Shown here piece after piece: positions 20,761-33,533 of a stretch of DNA of 64,000 bases. Numbering within the stretch: the stretch's first letter is position 1; each line of letters starts with the position of its first letter. A model generated the notes under the pieces. That model saw nothing but the letters and a program-made list of their open reading frames with translations. It ran no database searches and had not been told where the DNA came from. The DNA lies in NCBI GenBank assembly GCA_012274445.1, contig JAAROD010000081.1:1550001-1614000 (forward strand), written 5' to 3'. Position numbers and translations under genes: made by a program. The DNA comes from Sclerotiophoma versabilis. Its lineage: Eukaryota; Ascomycota; Dothideomycetes; Pleosporales; Didymellaceae.

Positions 20761-21932
20761 ATGCTGCAGCCCCGGATATGCCGGTTCCAGCCCTCGCGCC
20801 TGGGGAAGTCGCTGCTGGGCGCCCGCCAGTACTCGCAGGGCTTCGAGCAGCTCATCAAGCCGGCGTCCTTTGCGCCCACTGCATCTGCCGACGGCGGTGC
20901 GCTCACCACCGAGGGCCCACGCAAGGAGAAATTCATCCCCTTGCGCACATACAAGCCACGCACACCCGGTCTACGTCATCTCAAGCGTGCCGTCAACGAC
21001 CATCTGTGGAAGGGCCGGCCGTTCCTCAAGCTCACCATTGCACGGAAGGGACAGCATCTGGGAGGAAGGAACAATACCGGACGAGTCACCGTGCGACACA
21101 GGGGTGGAGGCCACAAGAGGCGCATACGCATTGTAGACTACAAGCGCTACCTGCCCGGCAAGCACATCGTGGACCGCATAGAGTACGACCCCAACCGAAG
21201 CGCCCATTTGGCCCTCGTCACACGACTTGAGACGGGCGAGAAGTCCTACATTGTTGCTGCAGATGGCATGCGCGCCGGAGATGAGGTGGAGAGCTACAGG
21301 ACCGGTATCCCCCGGGACCTGATTGCCAGCATGGGTGGTGCTATCGACCCCGGTATGCTTGCGGCAAAGACAGCATCGCGAGGAAACTGCCTGCCTATCC
21401 ACATGGTGCCGCTTGGTTCGCAGGTGTTCAATGTCGGCTCCAAAGCCAAGGGTGGAGGCGTGTTCTGCCGCAGCGCAGGCACATATGCCATTATTGTGAA
21501 CAAGGAGGAAGTAGAGAAGGCAAAGGGCATCGAGACAAAGAGCGTCATCATCCGCCTACAGAGTGGTGAAATCCGCAAGGTCGACCCAGAGGCGTGTTGC
21601 ACAATCGGTGTAGCTAGCAACATCCAAAAGCACTTCGAATCGCTCGGCAAAGCTGGACGTTCTCGATGGCTTGGAAGGCGACCAGAGGTCCGTGGTGTCG
21701 CCATGAACGCAGGTCAGTGCTCGAATCTGTATTTAACAGCATCTATAACTGACATTACACAGCTGATCACCCGCACGGAGGTGGTCGAGGTAAATCAAAG
21801 GGTAGAGTGCACCCAGTCAGTCCTTGGGGCACTCCGGCCAAGGGTGGTTACAAGACACGATACAAGAGGAACAAGCACACATTTTTGGTCCAGGACCGAC
21901 CACGAAACCAGGGCAAGCGCAGGCCGAGATAA
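20761..21932 (+). CDS. RML2: Mitochondrial 54S ribosomal protein uL2 (Rml2)
   Basis: Read as join(20761..21712, 21763..21932), 373 aa. The N-terminus (MLQPRICRFQPSRLGKSLLG) is Arg-rich and free of acidic residues, as expected of a mitochondrial presequence. The core has the bacterial-type uL2 motifs GRVTVRHRGGGHKRRIR and, after the intron, HPHGGGRGKSKGR followed by SPWGTPAKGGYKTR; this late conserved loop lines the peptidyl-transferase region. The frame is open upstream but the codon there is GTG, so 20761 is the first ATG. The product would be part of the large mitochondrial ribosomal subunit. The 50-bp intron is essential: without it the C-terminal loop is lost. Confidence 0.95.
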
Positions 21933-22872
21933 GCAAGCTGAGCGCGTCGTGTATCAATACCTGTCTGTCGAACCTGTATCATATTTTGCATGGCTGCACC
22001 ACAAGCTGCCCCTGCACATACCAACATCTTTACCTTCGACATTCTACACGGTTGACTGAATAAGATGCTCGAATGACAGTGTAAAGTGACTGCAAGTCTA
22101 TGTACTCTACTTGCACTTTTTAAGATTTCTGGCCTTTGGGTGATGAAGACGATAACATCCATTTTGGGTTAAGCAGAAGACCCCTGTGAACGGTCGTATG
22201 TCGCATGGCTAGCTAATTCCGGAGACACGCTAGGGACCCCGCGCTCCAACAATCGCAACATCAAAGGTCGGTGTTGAAGACGTCGAAACACAAAATGCAG
22301 CGAATAGCTGTGTCAACTCAGCTCTAGCAGGGCCTACATGTGTGTCTGCGAAGAGCAGAAGCCTGCCATTGCTCAAAAGTGGCCTGGACGCCGAGTACCG
22401 TGGTATTGCCGACGATTGGGATCGCGAACGGTGTCCGCGATTATTTGTCCAGGATGGCTTCGATGACACGCGCCAGAGTGGACGCCTGGCGGATGCGGCT
22501 GCAGATGAACCACCACGCCAGCTTTCGTAGCTTCAGTTGTGACTTGCTAACTGTCCACTGACTCGCATGTTACCTCTGGATCCTCGTCTCCAGCTTGCGA
22601 CGCCCCTGTACGTCCAGTCAAATAGTGAAGCCTGATCGCCCTGCGGTGAACGGGCTGATTCAGCGTCAAACCTCATAGAGCTCCGTGGTCGACCCAGGCT
22701 TACCTTGTACGCTCCTCGTACGCCATTTGCGCTCAGAGTCTGTCTGCTATCCAGGCTTTCTAGATCACCTTACACATTCTCAGTCCCGTGCTGCTTACGC
22801 GGGGCACCGGCGCGAACCAAGGACCTCCAGCCTCGACCTTCAGGCAGCTATCCAGACGTCTGGGCCGCGAAG
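21933..22872. other. Intergenic region, no gene seen
   Basis: Holds the 3' end of uL2m and the promoter and leader of the Zn2Cys6 gene. Short frames are not supported. The frame upstream of the Zn2Cys6 ATG is open back to about 22,705 but has no in-frame ATG. Confidence 0.55.
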
Positions 22873-25740
22873 ATGCCTTCACCAGAGTCCGGGTCGCCAG
22901 AAGAGGCCTACTTCAACGATCTGACCCAGCAACCTCCCGAGCCCAACGGTGACAGGCCATCGCCAGCTCGAAACAATAGCCAAGATGCGAACGACAACGC
23001 GGCCAAACAGAAGAGGATAGCTTGCGTCTTGTGTCGCAGGCGAAAGCTGCGATGCGACGGCGCGCGACCAACATGTGCGACCTGTGAACGCTTGTCGCAT
23101 GCCTGCACCTACGATGAAGTGCGCAAGAAGAGTGGGCCTAAGAGAGGTTACGTGAAGCTGCTTGAGCAACGACTGCGTAGGCTGATGCGCTACTCCTCCC
23201 TGACAACCTAGCTGACAGTCACCCCCAGAGCAAGTTGAAACGCTACTCAGGAGCCAGGAGCCGACCGACTCGACGAAAGATGCGGCCCGGCCAGACCCAA
23301 CCACGGCCTATGTCGCGAGCACTCTGCAGCAAGGGGCCCCTACCACGCGAACACAATCCTTGAACCCATATGACAAGTCGCTAGAGAAGCTCCTGGATGC
23401 GAGAGAAGCACCGATACCCGCGTATCAGAATGTGCCGGCCAATACATCTGGCGAAGATTCGGAATTCCAGTGGGAAATGATTGGCTTGGGCTTAGAGGAA
23501 CCACTGCCGCCTCAGGATGTCATGGAAGAACTGTGGGTTTTGCTCGTGAAGTCAGGGCGCATGAATCTGACAGGTCAACTAGGTACCAGATCTACTTCAC
23601 GAAGATACACCCCTCGCTACCACTCATCCACCGACCACGGTTCATGGCCGCGCTAAACCTCGGCCCTCACATGCGACCGCCAGTATGTCTGCGATACAGC
23701 ATGTGGACCATGGCGGCTTCTGTGACGGACAAGTACGACGCACTGCAAGAGCACTTCTACCACCGCGCGAGGAAGTACACACAACTCGACGAGTTACGAG
23801 GCCATGGAGAGTCAACCATCACACTTGCGCACTGTCAGGCGTGGGCGCTGATATGTTCGTACGAGTTTAAGAATATGTACTTCCCCAGAGCTTGGCTGTC
23901 CTCCGGTCGCGCAGTGAGGCTGGCTCAGATGATGCAGCTGCATCGACTGGACGGAGCTGGATTGGATGTCAAGCAATGCTTGCCGCCTCCGAAAGATTGG
24001 ACGGAGAGGGAAGAGCGGAGGCGAACCTTCTGGATATGCTTTGCGATTGATCGCTATGCCAGCATTGGCACAGGCTGGCCAATGATCATCGATGAACGAG
24101 ACGTAAGTTCTGCTGCTAGTGGGAAAGACCAGCCTAATTAACACTGCACCAGATCATGACAAATCTGCCTGCCAGCGAAGACGCGTTTGAGAGAAGCAAG
24201 GCAATGGCTACTGGATCCCTTGAACAAGCTCTGAGCCCCTTAGGTGCAGCGAAACTCGAATCACTCGGCGGCATCGTCCTGTCGTCGGCCATGTTCGGTC
24301 GCAATTTGCTCCATTTACATCGACCGACACCAGATGATAACGATAGTGATCTCAATGGTGGTTTCTGGGCTAGACACCGTCAACTCGAGCAGGTGCTGCT
24401 TCAGACTTCGCTCCATCTGCCTGACCACCTGCGCCTGCCTAGTGGACGCGACGACACCAACGTGGTGTTCACGAACATGTGCATCCAGACATCGGCAATC
24501 TGCCTACATCAGGCAGCCATATTCAAAGCCGACAAGTATCAGTTGCCGGTGAGCGTCGGCAATGAAAGCAAGATCCGATGCGTAACTGCAGCTGCAGAGA
24601 TAGCGTCCATCATGCGCATGATTAGTCATATGGATCTATCAGCGGTAAGTTGCGTGTACTGAAGATGTGTCTGTTGAGATCTGACGTATGCAGATGAACC
24701 CGTTCATATCCTTCTGCGTCTACGTAGCAGCAAGAGTGTTTGTCCAGTACCTCAAAACACGACCAAACGACCAGCAGATGAGCTCTTCGCTACAGTTCCT
24801 CCTCCAGGCAATGCAGGCTCTGCGTCGCAAGAACCCGTTGACCGAATCGTTTCTGGTCCAGCTAGACCTCGATCTCGATGGCGCTGGTATTCCGAAGCCG
24901 TATATGCCCGTTGAGACGAAGAACTCGGTCATACCTGTCAATTCGGACCCTGTAGGGTGCAGTTCTATCTACGAAATTCGCGAAACGCAAGCCCAAAGCG
25001 CACCCATCAACCAGTTCGCGAACAACCGAACAGCGCCACAGTTTGCACGCAACAGCACGCAACAGCCGCCAGCATTCGGGGCCTCAAGTAGCGGTGGAAT
25101 TGAAATCGCGCCGCAACCCGCGCCCTTTATGCCGATGCACAATCTCCAAGAGCTGAATCAGGACTTTTCGCCGCACAGAGGGGCGGTGCCAGGCGCCAGT
25201 ACATTTCTCTTCAACGAAAGCACGACGCAAGACATGGACCTATCGGGCGACCAACCCAGCCCATCCACAATCAACTCGCAATCCCGGGGCGGATCGACAT
25301 CACACTCGTCCTACTCGCCCGGCCAACAGACAGAACACCAGCTGCCCTACCGCGCCTCTCCACGCTTCACACCCTCGCAGATGGCCATGCCGCAGTCTCA
25401 GGCGCAGTCTCAGGCGCAGTCGCATAAGAACAGTGCGCCTCTAGCACCACTGTATGCCACAAACAACGGCAATGTCTCGATGAACGGCTACCCTTCCCAA
25501 GCGATCAACGACGGGGCGTACGAGAACGGATTCGACTGGGAGTTTAATGCAATCAGTGGGGAGATGAACATGGGGCAGGAGATGGAGGCGGGGATAACGC
25601 CTGGGACGTGGAATAGCATGCTCGAGAGCGTCATGGAGAGTGTGCCGATGGGGTGGGATGTATTGGGGACGCCGCACGGAGCGAGTGTTGATGTTCCCGG
25701 TGCGAACGCAGCAGGTGCAGCGAGTGCGACGCAGAATTGA
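22873..25740 (+). CDS. Zn2Cys6 transcription factor with fungal-specific TF domain
   Basis: Read as join(22873..23176, 23229..23532, 23574..24102, 24153..24644, 24694..25740), 891 aa; all five exons keep frame. Residues ~51-78 form the binuclear zinc cluster CX2CX6CX6CX2CX6C (CVLCRRRKLRC at its start). The first splice restores a short coiled-coil linker (LEQRLQQVETLL) right after it, the usual dimerisation segment. The middle region has the fungal_trans signature, with YFTKIHPSLPLIHRPRF and an EEERRRTFW-like segment (TEREERRRTFWICFAIDRY). The C-terminal ~300 residues are Gln/Ser/Pro-rich, with a repeated QSQAQ stretch, a probable activation region. It should be nuclear and bind CGG-type sites. 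The target pathway is not evident from its neighbours. Intron 2 is only 41 bp. Confidence 0.88.
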
Positions 25741-26748
25741 GATGTGTGGTGACAGTTTCGACAGGCAGGATTTGTTGATTGATTGGAATTTCTTCTTCTT
25801 TTCGGGATGAGAATGGTGGATAGCTTGGTTTCTGGATACCCACTCGTTTTGCACATACAGTACTGTACTCTCTGGAACTATCTGGAATCTTTGAAAGGGA
25901 AGAAGGGAGAAGACAGCCTCGCCACTTTTGTACACTACAAGAAGAAGAAGAAGAAGAAAGCCGATATTACCAATTCCATACACTTGTGTATAATGGCGAT
26001 GGACATTCATTCGCAAGGATGTTGTTGGAATAATTATGGAATCCTCGTTAATTACTATTCAAAATCGTGGTTATGTCAGTACAGGTACGGAGGGAGTCAC
26101 GTGGGAGGAGTATTGCCGGCCAAATTCGCCCTGTCCTGCCCTGTCCTGCCTCCGCCCTCATAGCCTTGCTCTCACCCGCACAGACTGCGGCGCAATTACC
26201 GATCCAATCCTACGACGCAAAAGACTGCCAGCATCACCCTCCAGCGGCGCGATTCATATCCCGGATAGATATCGATATGCAGCCTGATGTCGATATGCAG
26301 GGTGTGGATTTCATGGATTTCATGGATTTCGTGGCGGTGAATATCGCGGAGCTGGGACGCAACGCAATGCAATGCAGGGCTGGTGGATGCAAGGCTGAAG
26401 GCGGTCAGGCCTAGACGTCACCTCACAGAGGGCTGTGTTGTGGTGTGGTTGCACGGGGCAACGCAGAGCGGGCATCGTCGAGCTGCAGCATGGATGGACA
26501 GCGCCACTGTACTATTGAGTGAATGGACGCAGCTTTTGCTTTTGCTTAGGCTTTGCGTGCTACTTGATACATTTCTTTTCTCTTCGTTTTCGTGGATAAG
26601 TGTTGATTGCGCATCGGCGTGGCATTGCTTTTTTTCTTTCTTTCTGTTGCATACGCTGCTGCAGAGACGGTAAACAACAGGACACGCAAACAGGCTATTC
26701 ACGGCAATACCGCGAATAGCGAGCAGAACACGCAACCACGTCAATCCA
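25741..26748. other. Intergenic region with simple repeats
   Basis: Contains an AAG microsatellite on the plus strand at about 25941-25958 and a triplicated 9-bp unit (GGATTTCAT-like) at about 26306-26332. The rest is the 3' end of the Zn2Cys6 gene and the promoter of the LIM gene. No protein gene is supported. Confidence 0.5.
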
Positions 26749-29700
26749 ATGCAGCCCACGCATTGGGTCACCGAAGGCGCAGGCTCGCCGGGCCCCGGGG
26801 CGTACTACACGCCGCAGCAGATGAGTATGGTACATGTCGATTGCTGCAGATATTCGGCTGACGTGCGCAGAGAGCTATCTTCAGGACCTTCGCGCCAGTC
26901 GCCCTGCGCGCCCGACTGGCTCGCGTCCACCGCCGGCACATTTCAAGACCTGGTCGAACAGGAAGAGCGAGCGTGGGGTGGGTGGTCAGCGGGGGTCTGA
27001 GGTGCGGGCCGTGGAGGGTGCTGGGCCGGAGGGCGATGTGCAAAGGGCTGCTGCGTCGATGCCTGCCAGACAAACACCTGCTGCGACAACACCTGCATCG
27101 ACATCCACCACGCCAACACCCGCGCCAACACCGCCAACACCGCAACTGCACCGCCGCAATGCCAGCGTAGACCAGATCGCGGAGACTGCAGGCAAGGCGC
27201 TCGTGCAGCCGCCGCGGGCCAGAGAGGACGCAGAGTCCAGCCAGGTCTGCGCGGCCATGGAGAAGCTGGACCTGGAGGCGGAGGAGAAGCTGTACGAGGC
27301 CGCGCGCGACGAAGCTGCCGAGATCGTCTGGAAGCACCGCAACCCCAACGCGCGCGAGAACAGCGCCAGCGCTCCCTACGCCTACCCTGCCCCCGCACCC
27401 AACACCCTCCAGCGCCCGAGCCTGCAGCGGACCCGGAGTCGCAGTGTCGGCCCGGCCGAGGATGCAGAGCAGGACATGCAGCGCGCCAACTCGAAGAGGA
27501 GGAAAAGGCACTCGATTGGCAGCTCGACGGGCAGCACAGCCAGCAGGAGCACCAGCCTGCAGCACAACCTGGTCCCAGACGCCTGCCCTGCACCCACTCC
27601 GCTCTCCACCGCCTCTCCCACCAAGTCCGAGTTCGACCTCAAGATTGCAAAGGCCTCGTCGGACCTGCCCCAGCAGCGCAAGACCAGCGGCTCCCATCGC
27701 AAGCCAAGCGGCACCCTCTTCCAGAACCCCTCCGACCAGATCTACGAAGAGCCTGAGGAGGAATCGCCCCCTGCTCCCGCACCGACCCCCATGGCGGCCG
27801 AGCCCCCGAAGCCTGCTCCTTTACCCCTGGGCATGCGCCGGAACCCCTTCACACGATTCCAGTCGATCAAGGGCAACAGTAACGGCATGCTGAGGAGCAA
27901 TACGGATCCTATTGTTAGTATGAGACGTTTTGACAAATACGAGATCCACCGGAATGAGCCGACTCAGTCGAGAAACGCCGGCTATACCCTCAACTCCAAC
28001 AAGTCCAAGCTGAGCGAGGTGGCCAAGGCGGACGCTGAGAATGAGCCCGAGGTCAAGACGAAGGAGGGCAAAGAGATCAGGAGTGATGAGTTGCGCGCTG
28101 CTACCGGCTTCAGTCTGAGGAACCGCAGTCCAAAGCTGCCCACGCCGACCATGGTGTCAGATGCACCAGGCCGACCAATCGTGTCTTTCCAAAAGGACTA
28201 TGGTGTGGTCGAGCTCAAGGAGGAAAAGTCCATTCTGCCAGCTGATCCAAAGCCCGAGCCGGCGGCACCAAAGCCGTTGGAGAAGTCAGCAACCGAGCCA
28301 ATCATACCGACGAGGAAGAGCGTCTTTGAGAGGCCCACGAGCAGATCCGGAGCAGCACCAAGTCCGTTTGAGAGGCCTGCCAGCAGGTCTGCCAGCCCTT
28401 TTGATCGACCGGCAAGCAGATCTGGGGCAGCGTCACCAGCATCTTTGAAAGAGTTTGGTCCATCTAGCTCTCTAAGCAACAACCGTCCAGCGACACCAAA
28501 GGGGCCTTTCGCGAATAGGAGTCCGCTGAGCAGGGTCAATACAGCGTCGACAACGCCTGCGAAGACTCCAGCACCTCCGCTCCCTGCAGACCCCTATGCA
28601 CTTCCTGCCAAGTCGTCGACTTCGCTCCCTGCAGATCCATACGCACTTCCTGCCAAGTCCTCGACTCCGGATCCATACGCACTTCCACCCTCAACTCGAC
28701 CTCAGCCGAGTATACCGATCAGCGAGTCTCGTCCTGCGAGTAGAAGCAGATTTAGCAGACCGCAGTCAGTGTCGAACATCCCAACCATCTCCGTGAGCGA
28801 GACGCCCACCTCGAGCCATGGTCGGACTGGCAGCATCCCCTCGATAGGTGTCACGCCGCCTGTTCCCACCATCTCTGTGAGCGACTCCCCTGCTGCTCCT
28901 CCTCCTCGAGGCCGCTTCAACCGGGTATCGACCACACAAGCCATTCCTAGCATTGCCGTCAACGACCCCCCTTCCATGACCAGAGGCCACAGCTTCAACG
29001 CACCCGTCATCAACCTGCCGACAGAACCAATAATCTCTGTCGAGCCCCCAGCAACACGACCGATCCCGACTATCAACGCCCCTTCAATCTCTGTGGCCCC
29101 TTCGGTTCCGTCTATCAATGTCAGCAACTCGACCCCTTCCACAAGACCTCTCCCAGACCCCCGTAACTACACCAAGAAACCCCTCGCTGCAGCACCCGCC
29201 ACCTCCACCCAGCCCAAATCCGCCCGCACCCACTGGACACCCACATCCGTCCGCACCGGCGCCCAGTGCACCGCCTGCGCGCTGCCCATCAGCGGCCGCA
29301 TCGTCAGCGCCGGGGGGTGTCGCTTCCACCCGGAGTGTTTCAGCTGCTACCAGTGCGGCGAGAAACTCGAATGTGTAGCCTTCTACCCCGAGCCCTCCGC
29401 CAAACACGCCGCACGTGTTGAACGCATTCGTATGCGCGCGCAGGGCTCCCCCCTCCCCCCGCTTCCCGGCTGGGAGTCCCCTGAAAAAATCCACCAACTC
29501 GCCGCCCAAGACGGCCACGACGAATCCCCACGGTTCTACTGCCACCTTGATTTCCACGAGTGCTTCTCGCCCCGCTGCAAATCCTGCCAGACCCCGATCG
29601 AGGGTGAAGTCGTTGTGGCATGCGGCGCCGAGTGGCACCCTGGCCACTTCTTCTGCGCCCAGTGTGGCGATCCGTTTGATTCCTCCACCCCGTTTGTCGA

Positions 29701-30009
29701 GAAAGACGGCTATGCGTGGTGTGTCGGGTGTCATACGCATCGATACAGTGCCAAGTGTAAAGGCTGTCGGAAGCCGGTTACCGAGACGGTAGTCAAGGCT
29801 CTTGGAGCTGAGTGGCATGTCGGTTGTTTTGTGTGTGTTGTAAGTTTTCTTCTTTCTTTTTCTTCTCTACTTCTCAATGTTGGATGTGAACATGCGCTAA
29901 TACAAGAAAGGAATGCAAAGGCCCGTTCGACGATGGGAGGTATTTCCTACGCGGAGAGAGTCAGGACCCGGTTTGTGTGCGCTGCGAGGAGAGGAGGTTG
30001 AAGGCTTGA
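26749..30009 (+). CDS. pxl1: LIM-domain protein, paxillin-like (Pxl1 type)
   Basis: Read as join(26749..26824, 26871..29839, 29911..30009), 1047 aa. The ~830-residue N-terminal region is Pro/Ser/Thr-rich and disordered, with tandem copies of FERPASRS-like and DPYALPAKSST-like units and recurring PTISVS/PSINVS strings. The C-terminus holds three LIM zinc-finger pairs: one from CTACALPISGR, one from CKSCQTPIEGEVV, one from CKGCRKPVTETVV. The last splice restores CFVCVECKGPF, completing LIM3. LIM1 carries an insert of roughly 50 residues between its two fingers. Fungal paxillin-like LIM proteins act at the cytokinetic ring and polarity sites, linking Rho signalling to actin. Another LIM-only scaffold (for example a RhoGAP-related LIM protein lacking the GAP) is possible. 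Confidence 0.82.
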
Positions 30010-31007
30010 TTGCTATTGCTATAGTAGAAGGAGAGGCGGATTGGACGGTCGGTCTCTATGAAGCGTGCGGACGTGAAATGTTGGTTTCATCAAAGCGTTG
30101 ACGTGAAGCGTTGAGGTGTTGGAAACAAACCATCATGCTACTGTCGCATACATGTACGCATAAGCATACATATACAAGCGTTGGGCGTCAAGCGTTGGTT
30201 ATCGGTATTAGTTGTTAGGTTTTTGTATACTAGGCCCAGGCGCTGTGGCGTTTAGGTACTATGTAGGAGTTTGATTGGTAGTATATGGTAGCTAGCATTT
30301 ATGGATAGGATTGGAAAGTATGTATGGACATAAGACATAATTGATAGCGTGTATGAATATGATTTATAGCATGTATGATTGACAGCGTATAGTATAGTAT
30401 AGTACTTTATAGTGTAGCATAGCACTAATACACTCTTCCACTAAAAAGAAGTCATTCTTCTTTTCTGCTTTATAACTTTATAGGTTTAGTTTACGAGTTG
30501 TTTTTTTCTTTTCTTTTTTTTGGAAGAGCTGCACACTACTACAGTCTGTCCGCTAAATAGATACCATTCAATACACCTAGATTGAATATTATACTGAAAT
30601 CCTTCCTCACCGGTCAACGCACGGTTGCATTAGTGTTATGCGACAAGGCGGCGCGGGCGGCACGGGTGGCTGTTGCCTTGCTCAGCCACCCTTGCTAACA
30701 CCCTCAAACGGGGCCTGCCCTCGTAGGCCTCAACACACACAATCTGAGTTCATCGACTGGTTCTACGATTGAGGGCCATTCTGCCTCCAAAAACTTTCAT
30801 AATCTTCGAGCCCGTCCTTTGTCACATCGTCAACTATCATCCAAGCCTCCCCTGTGGTATGTTGCGACTAGAGCGGCAGTACTGATCATGTGCATCCAAC
30901 TAAAAATGCTAGTCCACCTCTACAACTATACGTCTCGATCTTGTTCTCGATCTCGGGCACCTCTCTATAATATCCTTTCCATCATCCAGACATTGGAAAC
31001 GTTTAGC
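30010..31007. other. AT-rich intergenic region at the border of the accessory block
   Basis: From about 30,100 to 30,560 the sequence is low complexity with repeated TATAG/ATAGTAT strings and thymine tracts. The HET frame is open upstream to ~30,819, with an in-frame ATG at 30,888, but the preferred start is at 31,008. No other gene is seen. Confidence 0.5.
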
Positions 31008-33014
31008 ATGGCTCTCTGCGAAGGGTGCCAGAAGTTCAGGCATTGCATGTTCGAATCGGAGTCTCTAGAGAAGTCTCTAGAAGGGAGAAGTATAGATATC
31101 GTCATCCACGAAAGCTTTGCGGAGTTGTCGAAATGTGCAGATACTTACTGTGATCTGTGCAAGTTCATTCGCCGCGAACTCTGTTATGGAAAAGGGAAGG
31201 GATATAACTACAAATATAGCGACGACGATCTCCTAAATGAGAAAAAAAGAATTAGAGCTGGGATCCAACGATGGAAATATGCGGGATTGAAAAGAACCTT
31301 TTGCTTCTTCTCCCTTGACGAATACAGAGGTGGCTTTACTAGCGTTCAACCTCTCAAGAACCACCTACGATCGAAGCTTAGTCGCCGTGTCATTCCAGAT
31401 AACCCTGGATTTCACGATCTGCTGTGTCTATCTCGCAGGTGGTTGGCCACTTGCTTTAACGAGCACAACTTTTGTAGTGCAGAAGCTGAGCGCGAGCCTA
31501 CCTTTCTGCCGACAAGGCTTCTCGATGTTGGGAGCTCGACACAAGATTCGGTGCGATTGGTTCTTACCAAGGACCTTCCAGAGTCCGGAAACAATGATTA
31601 TGCTACTCTCAGTTATCGCTGGGGGCTATCAAATGATACAGTCTGTACCACGGAAGACAACTTGGCAGAAAGGCTGGTCGTAATTCCTGCGAACTCGATG
31701 TCCAAGACAATCCTAGACGCTATCAAGGTTACTCGTGCGTTGCAAGTCAGGTACTTATGGATCGACGCCCTATGCATCGTACAAGTCAAGAAGGGAATTA
31801 ATAAAGACTGGGAACGTGAGTCTAAAAGTATGGGCGAGATATACAGGCACTCGGTATTCACGATTGCGGCAAGCAGTGCGAAGAGCAGCAGTGAGGGATT
31901 ATTTTACCGGCAAGAGAGGTCCTATTGGCCGGTGCGAGACTACCCACTCGTGAACGAGAGCAAAGGCAAAGGCGCTCTCTTACTGGAAGCCAGCACACCG
32001 TTGTGGAATATCGCAGTCGAGAACTCAGTACTTGCTCAGCGTGGTTGGGTATTGCAGGAGCGGATGCTCGCCTCACGCACACTCTTCTGGACGGATGACG
32101 GACTGTTCTGGAGTTGCAAATGCCTACAGGCTTCTGAGTATCTGCCTAGCTCACCGTACAGAAAAGAACGTGGGTTTTTATCGTTTGATACTGCAGTGGA
32201 AAGACTGCAAGGGAACCTCAACAGCAGGCTTAGGCAGACTTTATGGACTGAAATAATCGAAACCTTCTCTCGGAAGCAGCTTACTGTACCTACAGATAAG
32301 TTGGCAGCTGTCGAAGGCTTGGGCTACAAGATCGCAAGACGTACCGCACAACATTTTGAGACGGGCGTTTGGACGCACAACTTGGCCCGAGAGCTTGCTT
32401 GGGTAGTGTACCATCGTGAGCGGCATCCAAAAATTTCTATATACAGCTATCCCAAGGCATCTAGGATACCAAAAGCAACTCGAATACCGGGTAAGCCCTC
32501 ATGGTCATGGGCATCAGTGGACGAGGTAATTGCCTTCAGGCTTGGCGCGTTGTATGACCTTGGCGTCGGAAGGGGGTGTGAAGAGCTAGTATCAAACATC
32601 TCTTTATGTGCGGAACGAATTAAAGTTCGCGGAAGGGTAGGGAAAGTTTGCGTCAAAAGCATAACACGTACAGACGGATCAAGCTGCTTTAAGTCCATAG
32701 ATTCACCCTGCAACTTTGAGCCAGTAACAGCTCGAGCATCTGTTATGGACGTTGCAGTGTTCGACTCGCTGGCAGATTCACTTCCCAAGCACGGTGGGAT
32801 CTTTGAATGTATACAATGGATGAGATGGAACACCATTAGGCACACCGGAAATAAGAGGAAACGGGTCCATGAAGAGCCCGATAAAACAATGACGGGCGCT
32901 CTAATAGTATCTCCCGTTGACCAAGAAGACAACACATACCGCAGGATAGGCTGGTTAGATGTCGTGGACTCTGATTTCTTCGACAAAGAATCCCGGGACC
33001 TCATCCTTGTTTGA
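31008..33014 (+). CDS. HET-domain (heterokaryon incompatibility) protein
   Basis: A single uninterrupted frame of 668 codons from ATG 31008. The N-terminus MALCEGCQKF and a CDLCKFIRREL segment are typical of the Cys-containing leader of this family. The HET domain shows its three blocks: DYATLSYRWG, RYLWIDALCIVQ, and MGEIYRHSVFTIAASSA, followed by the GWVLQERMLASRTLFW motif. HET proteins sense non-self at hyphal fusion and trigger cell death, or act as fungal NLR-linked effectors; the partner of this one is unknown. An in-frame ATG at 30,888 would add 40 residues, but the decayed neighbouring copy shows homology only from the 31,008 start onward, supporting this choice. It looks intact. Confidence 0.88.
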   Translation: MALCEGCQKFRHCMFESESLEKSLEGRSIDIVIHESFAELSKCADTYCDLCKFIRRELCYGKGKGYNYKYSDDDLLNEKKRIRAGIQRWKYAGLKRTFCFFSLDEYRGGFTSVQPLKNHLRSKLSRRVIPDNPGFHDLLCLSRRWLATCFNEHNFCSAEAEREPTFLPTRLLDVGSSTQDSVRLVLTKDLPESGNNDYATLSYRWGLSNDTVCTTEDNLAERLVVIPANSMSKTILDAIKVTRALQVRYLWIDALCIVQVKKGINKDWERESKSMGEIYRHSVFTIAASSAKSSSEGLFYRQERSYWPVRDYPLVNESKGKGALLLEASTPLWNIAVENSVLAQRGWVLQERMLASRTLFWTDDGLFWSCKCLQASEYLPSSPYRKERGFLSFDTAVERLQGNLNSRLRQTLWTEIIETFSRKQLTVPTDKLAAVEGLGYKIARRTAQHFETGVWTHNLARELAWVVYHRERHPKISIYSYPKASRIPKATRIPGKPSWSWASVDEVIAFRLGALYDLGVGRGCEELVSNISLCAERIKVRGRVGKVCVKSITRTDGSSCFKSIDSPCNFEPVTARASVMDVAVFDSLADSLPKHGGIFECIQWMRWNTIRHTGNKRKRVHEEPDKTMTGALIVSPVDQEDNTYRRIGWLDVVDSDFFDKESRDLILV

Positions 33015-33533
33015 GGGCTCAACGTTTGAATTTTCCGTCTACGGCCGGGACAGATGAAGACATGATGCTTCCTTTATGGGATAGGAACAACCGTACGTAA
33101 TGTGGTAGAGGCAGCGATGGTTCCCTATACCATACAGGAAGCGCCCCCTTCCTGTTTTGAACGACTCTGCATCACCGTCAAATGTCATCGACCCAGCACC
33201 AATTCCAGGTTTTTCGACTTTCGCGCGCGGCTCGTGGCTGGTTGTGAGCCAACCCAACAACATAAGTAGTTGTGCTTCACCAATGGGGGCAAGATCGCGT
33301 CAGCATTGCAACCCAAGCCTGTGTGGGCGGATATGTGAGGTAGTTACTGTTGCTATTATGATACATGAACATCATCTATCTACTGTCACACGATTTCGAC
33401 GAGTTTGAGTCTCAGCAGCGCAGCTATCGGCTATTAATCTAGCAGTTGCAGGTCCGGCAACAGCCTCGCACACAAGGATTATCGCCTTATCGACACCTCT
33501 CCTGCCGTCGCTCAGAGTCTCGTGACCTGGGCT
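33015..33533. other. Spacer between the HET gene and its decayed copy
   Basis: No gene recognised. It separates the stop of the intact HET gene from the lost start of the tandem pseudogene. Confidence 0.5.

Noticed and set aside
26768..27697. 309-codon minus frame over the LIM gene, and a similar one at 29,084-29,818
   Set aside because: Both are Gly/Arg/Val-rich mirror images of the GC-rich sense gene and have no family motif.
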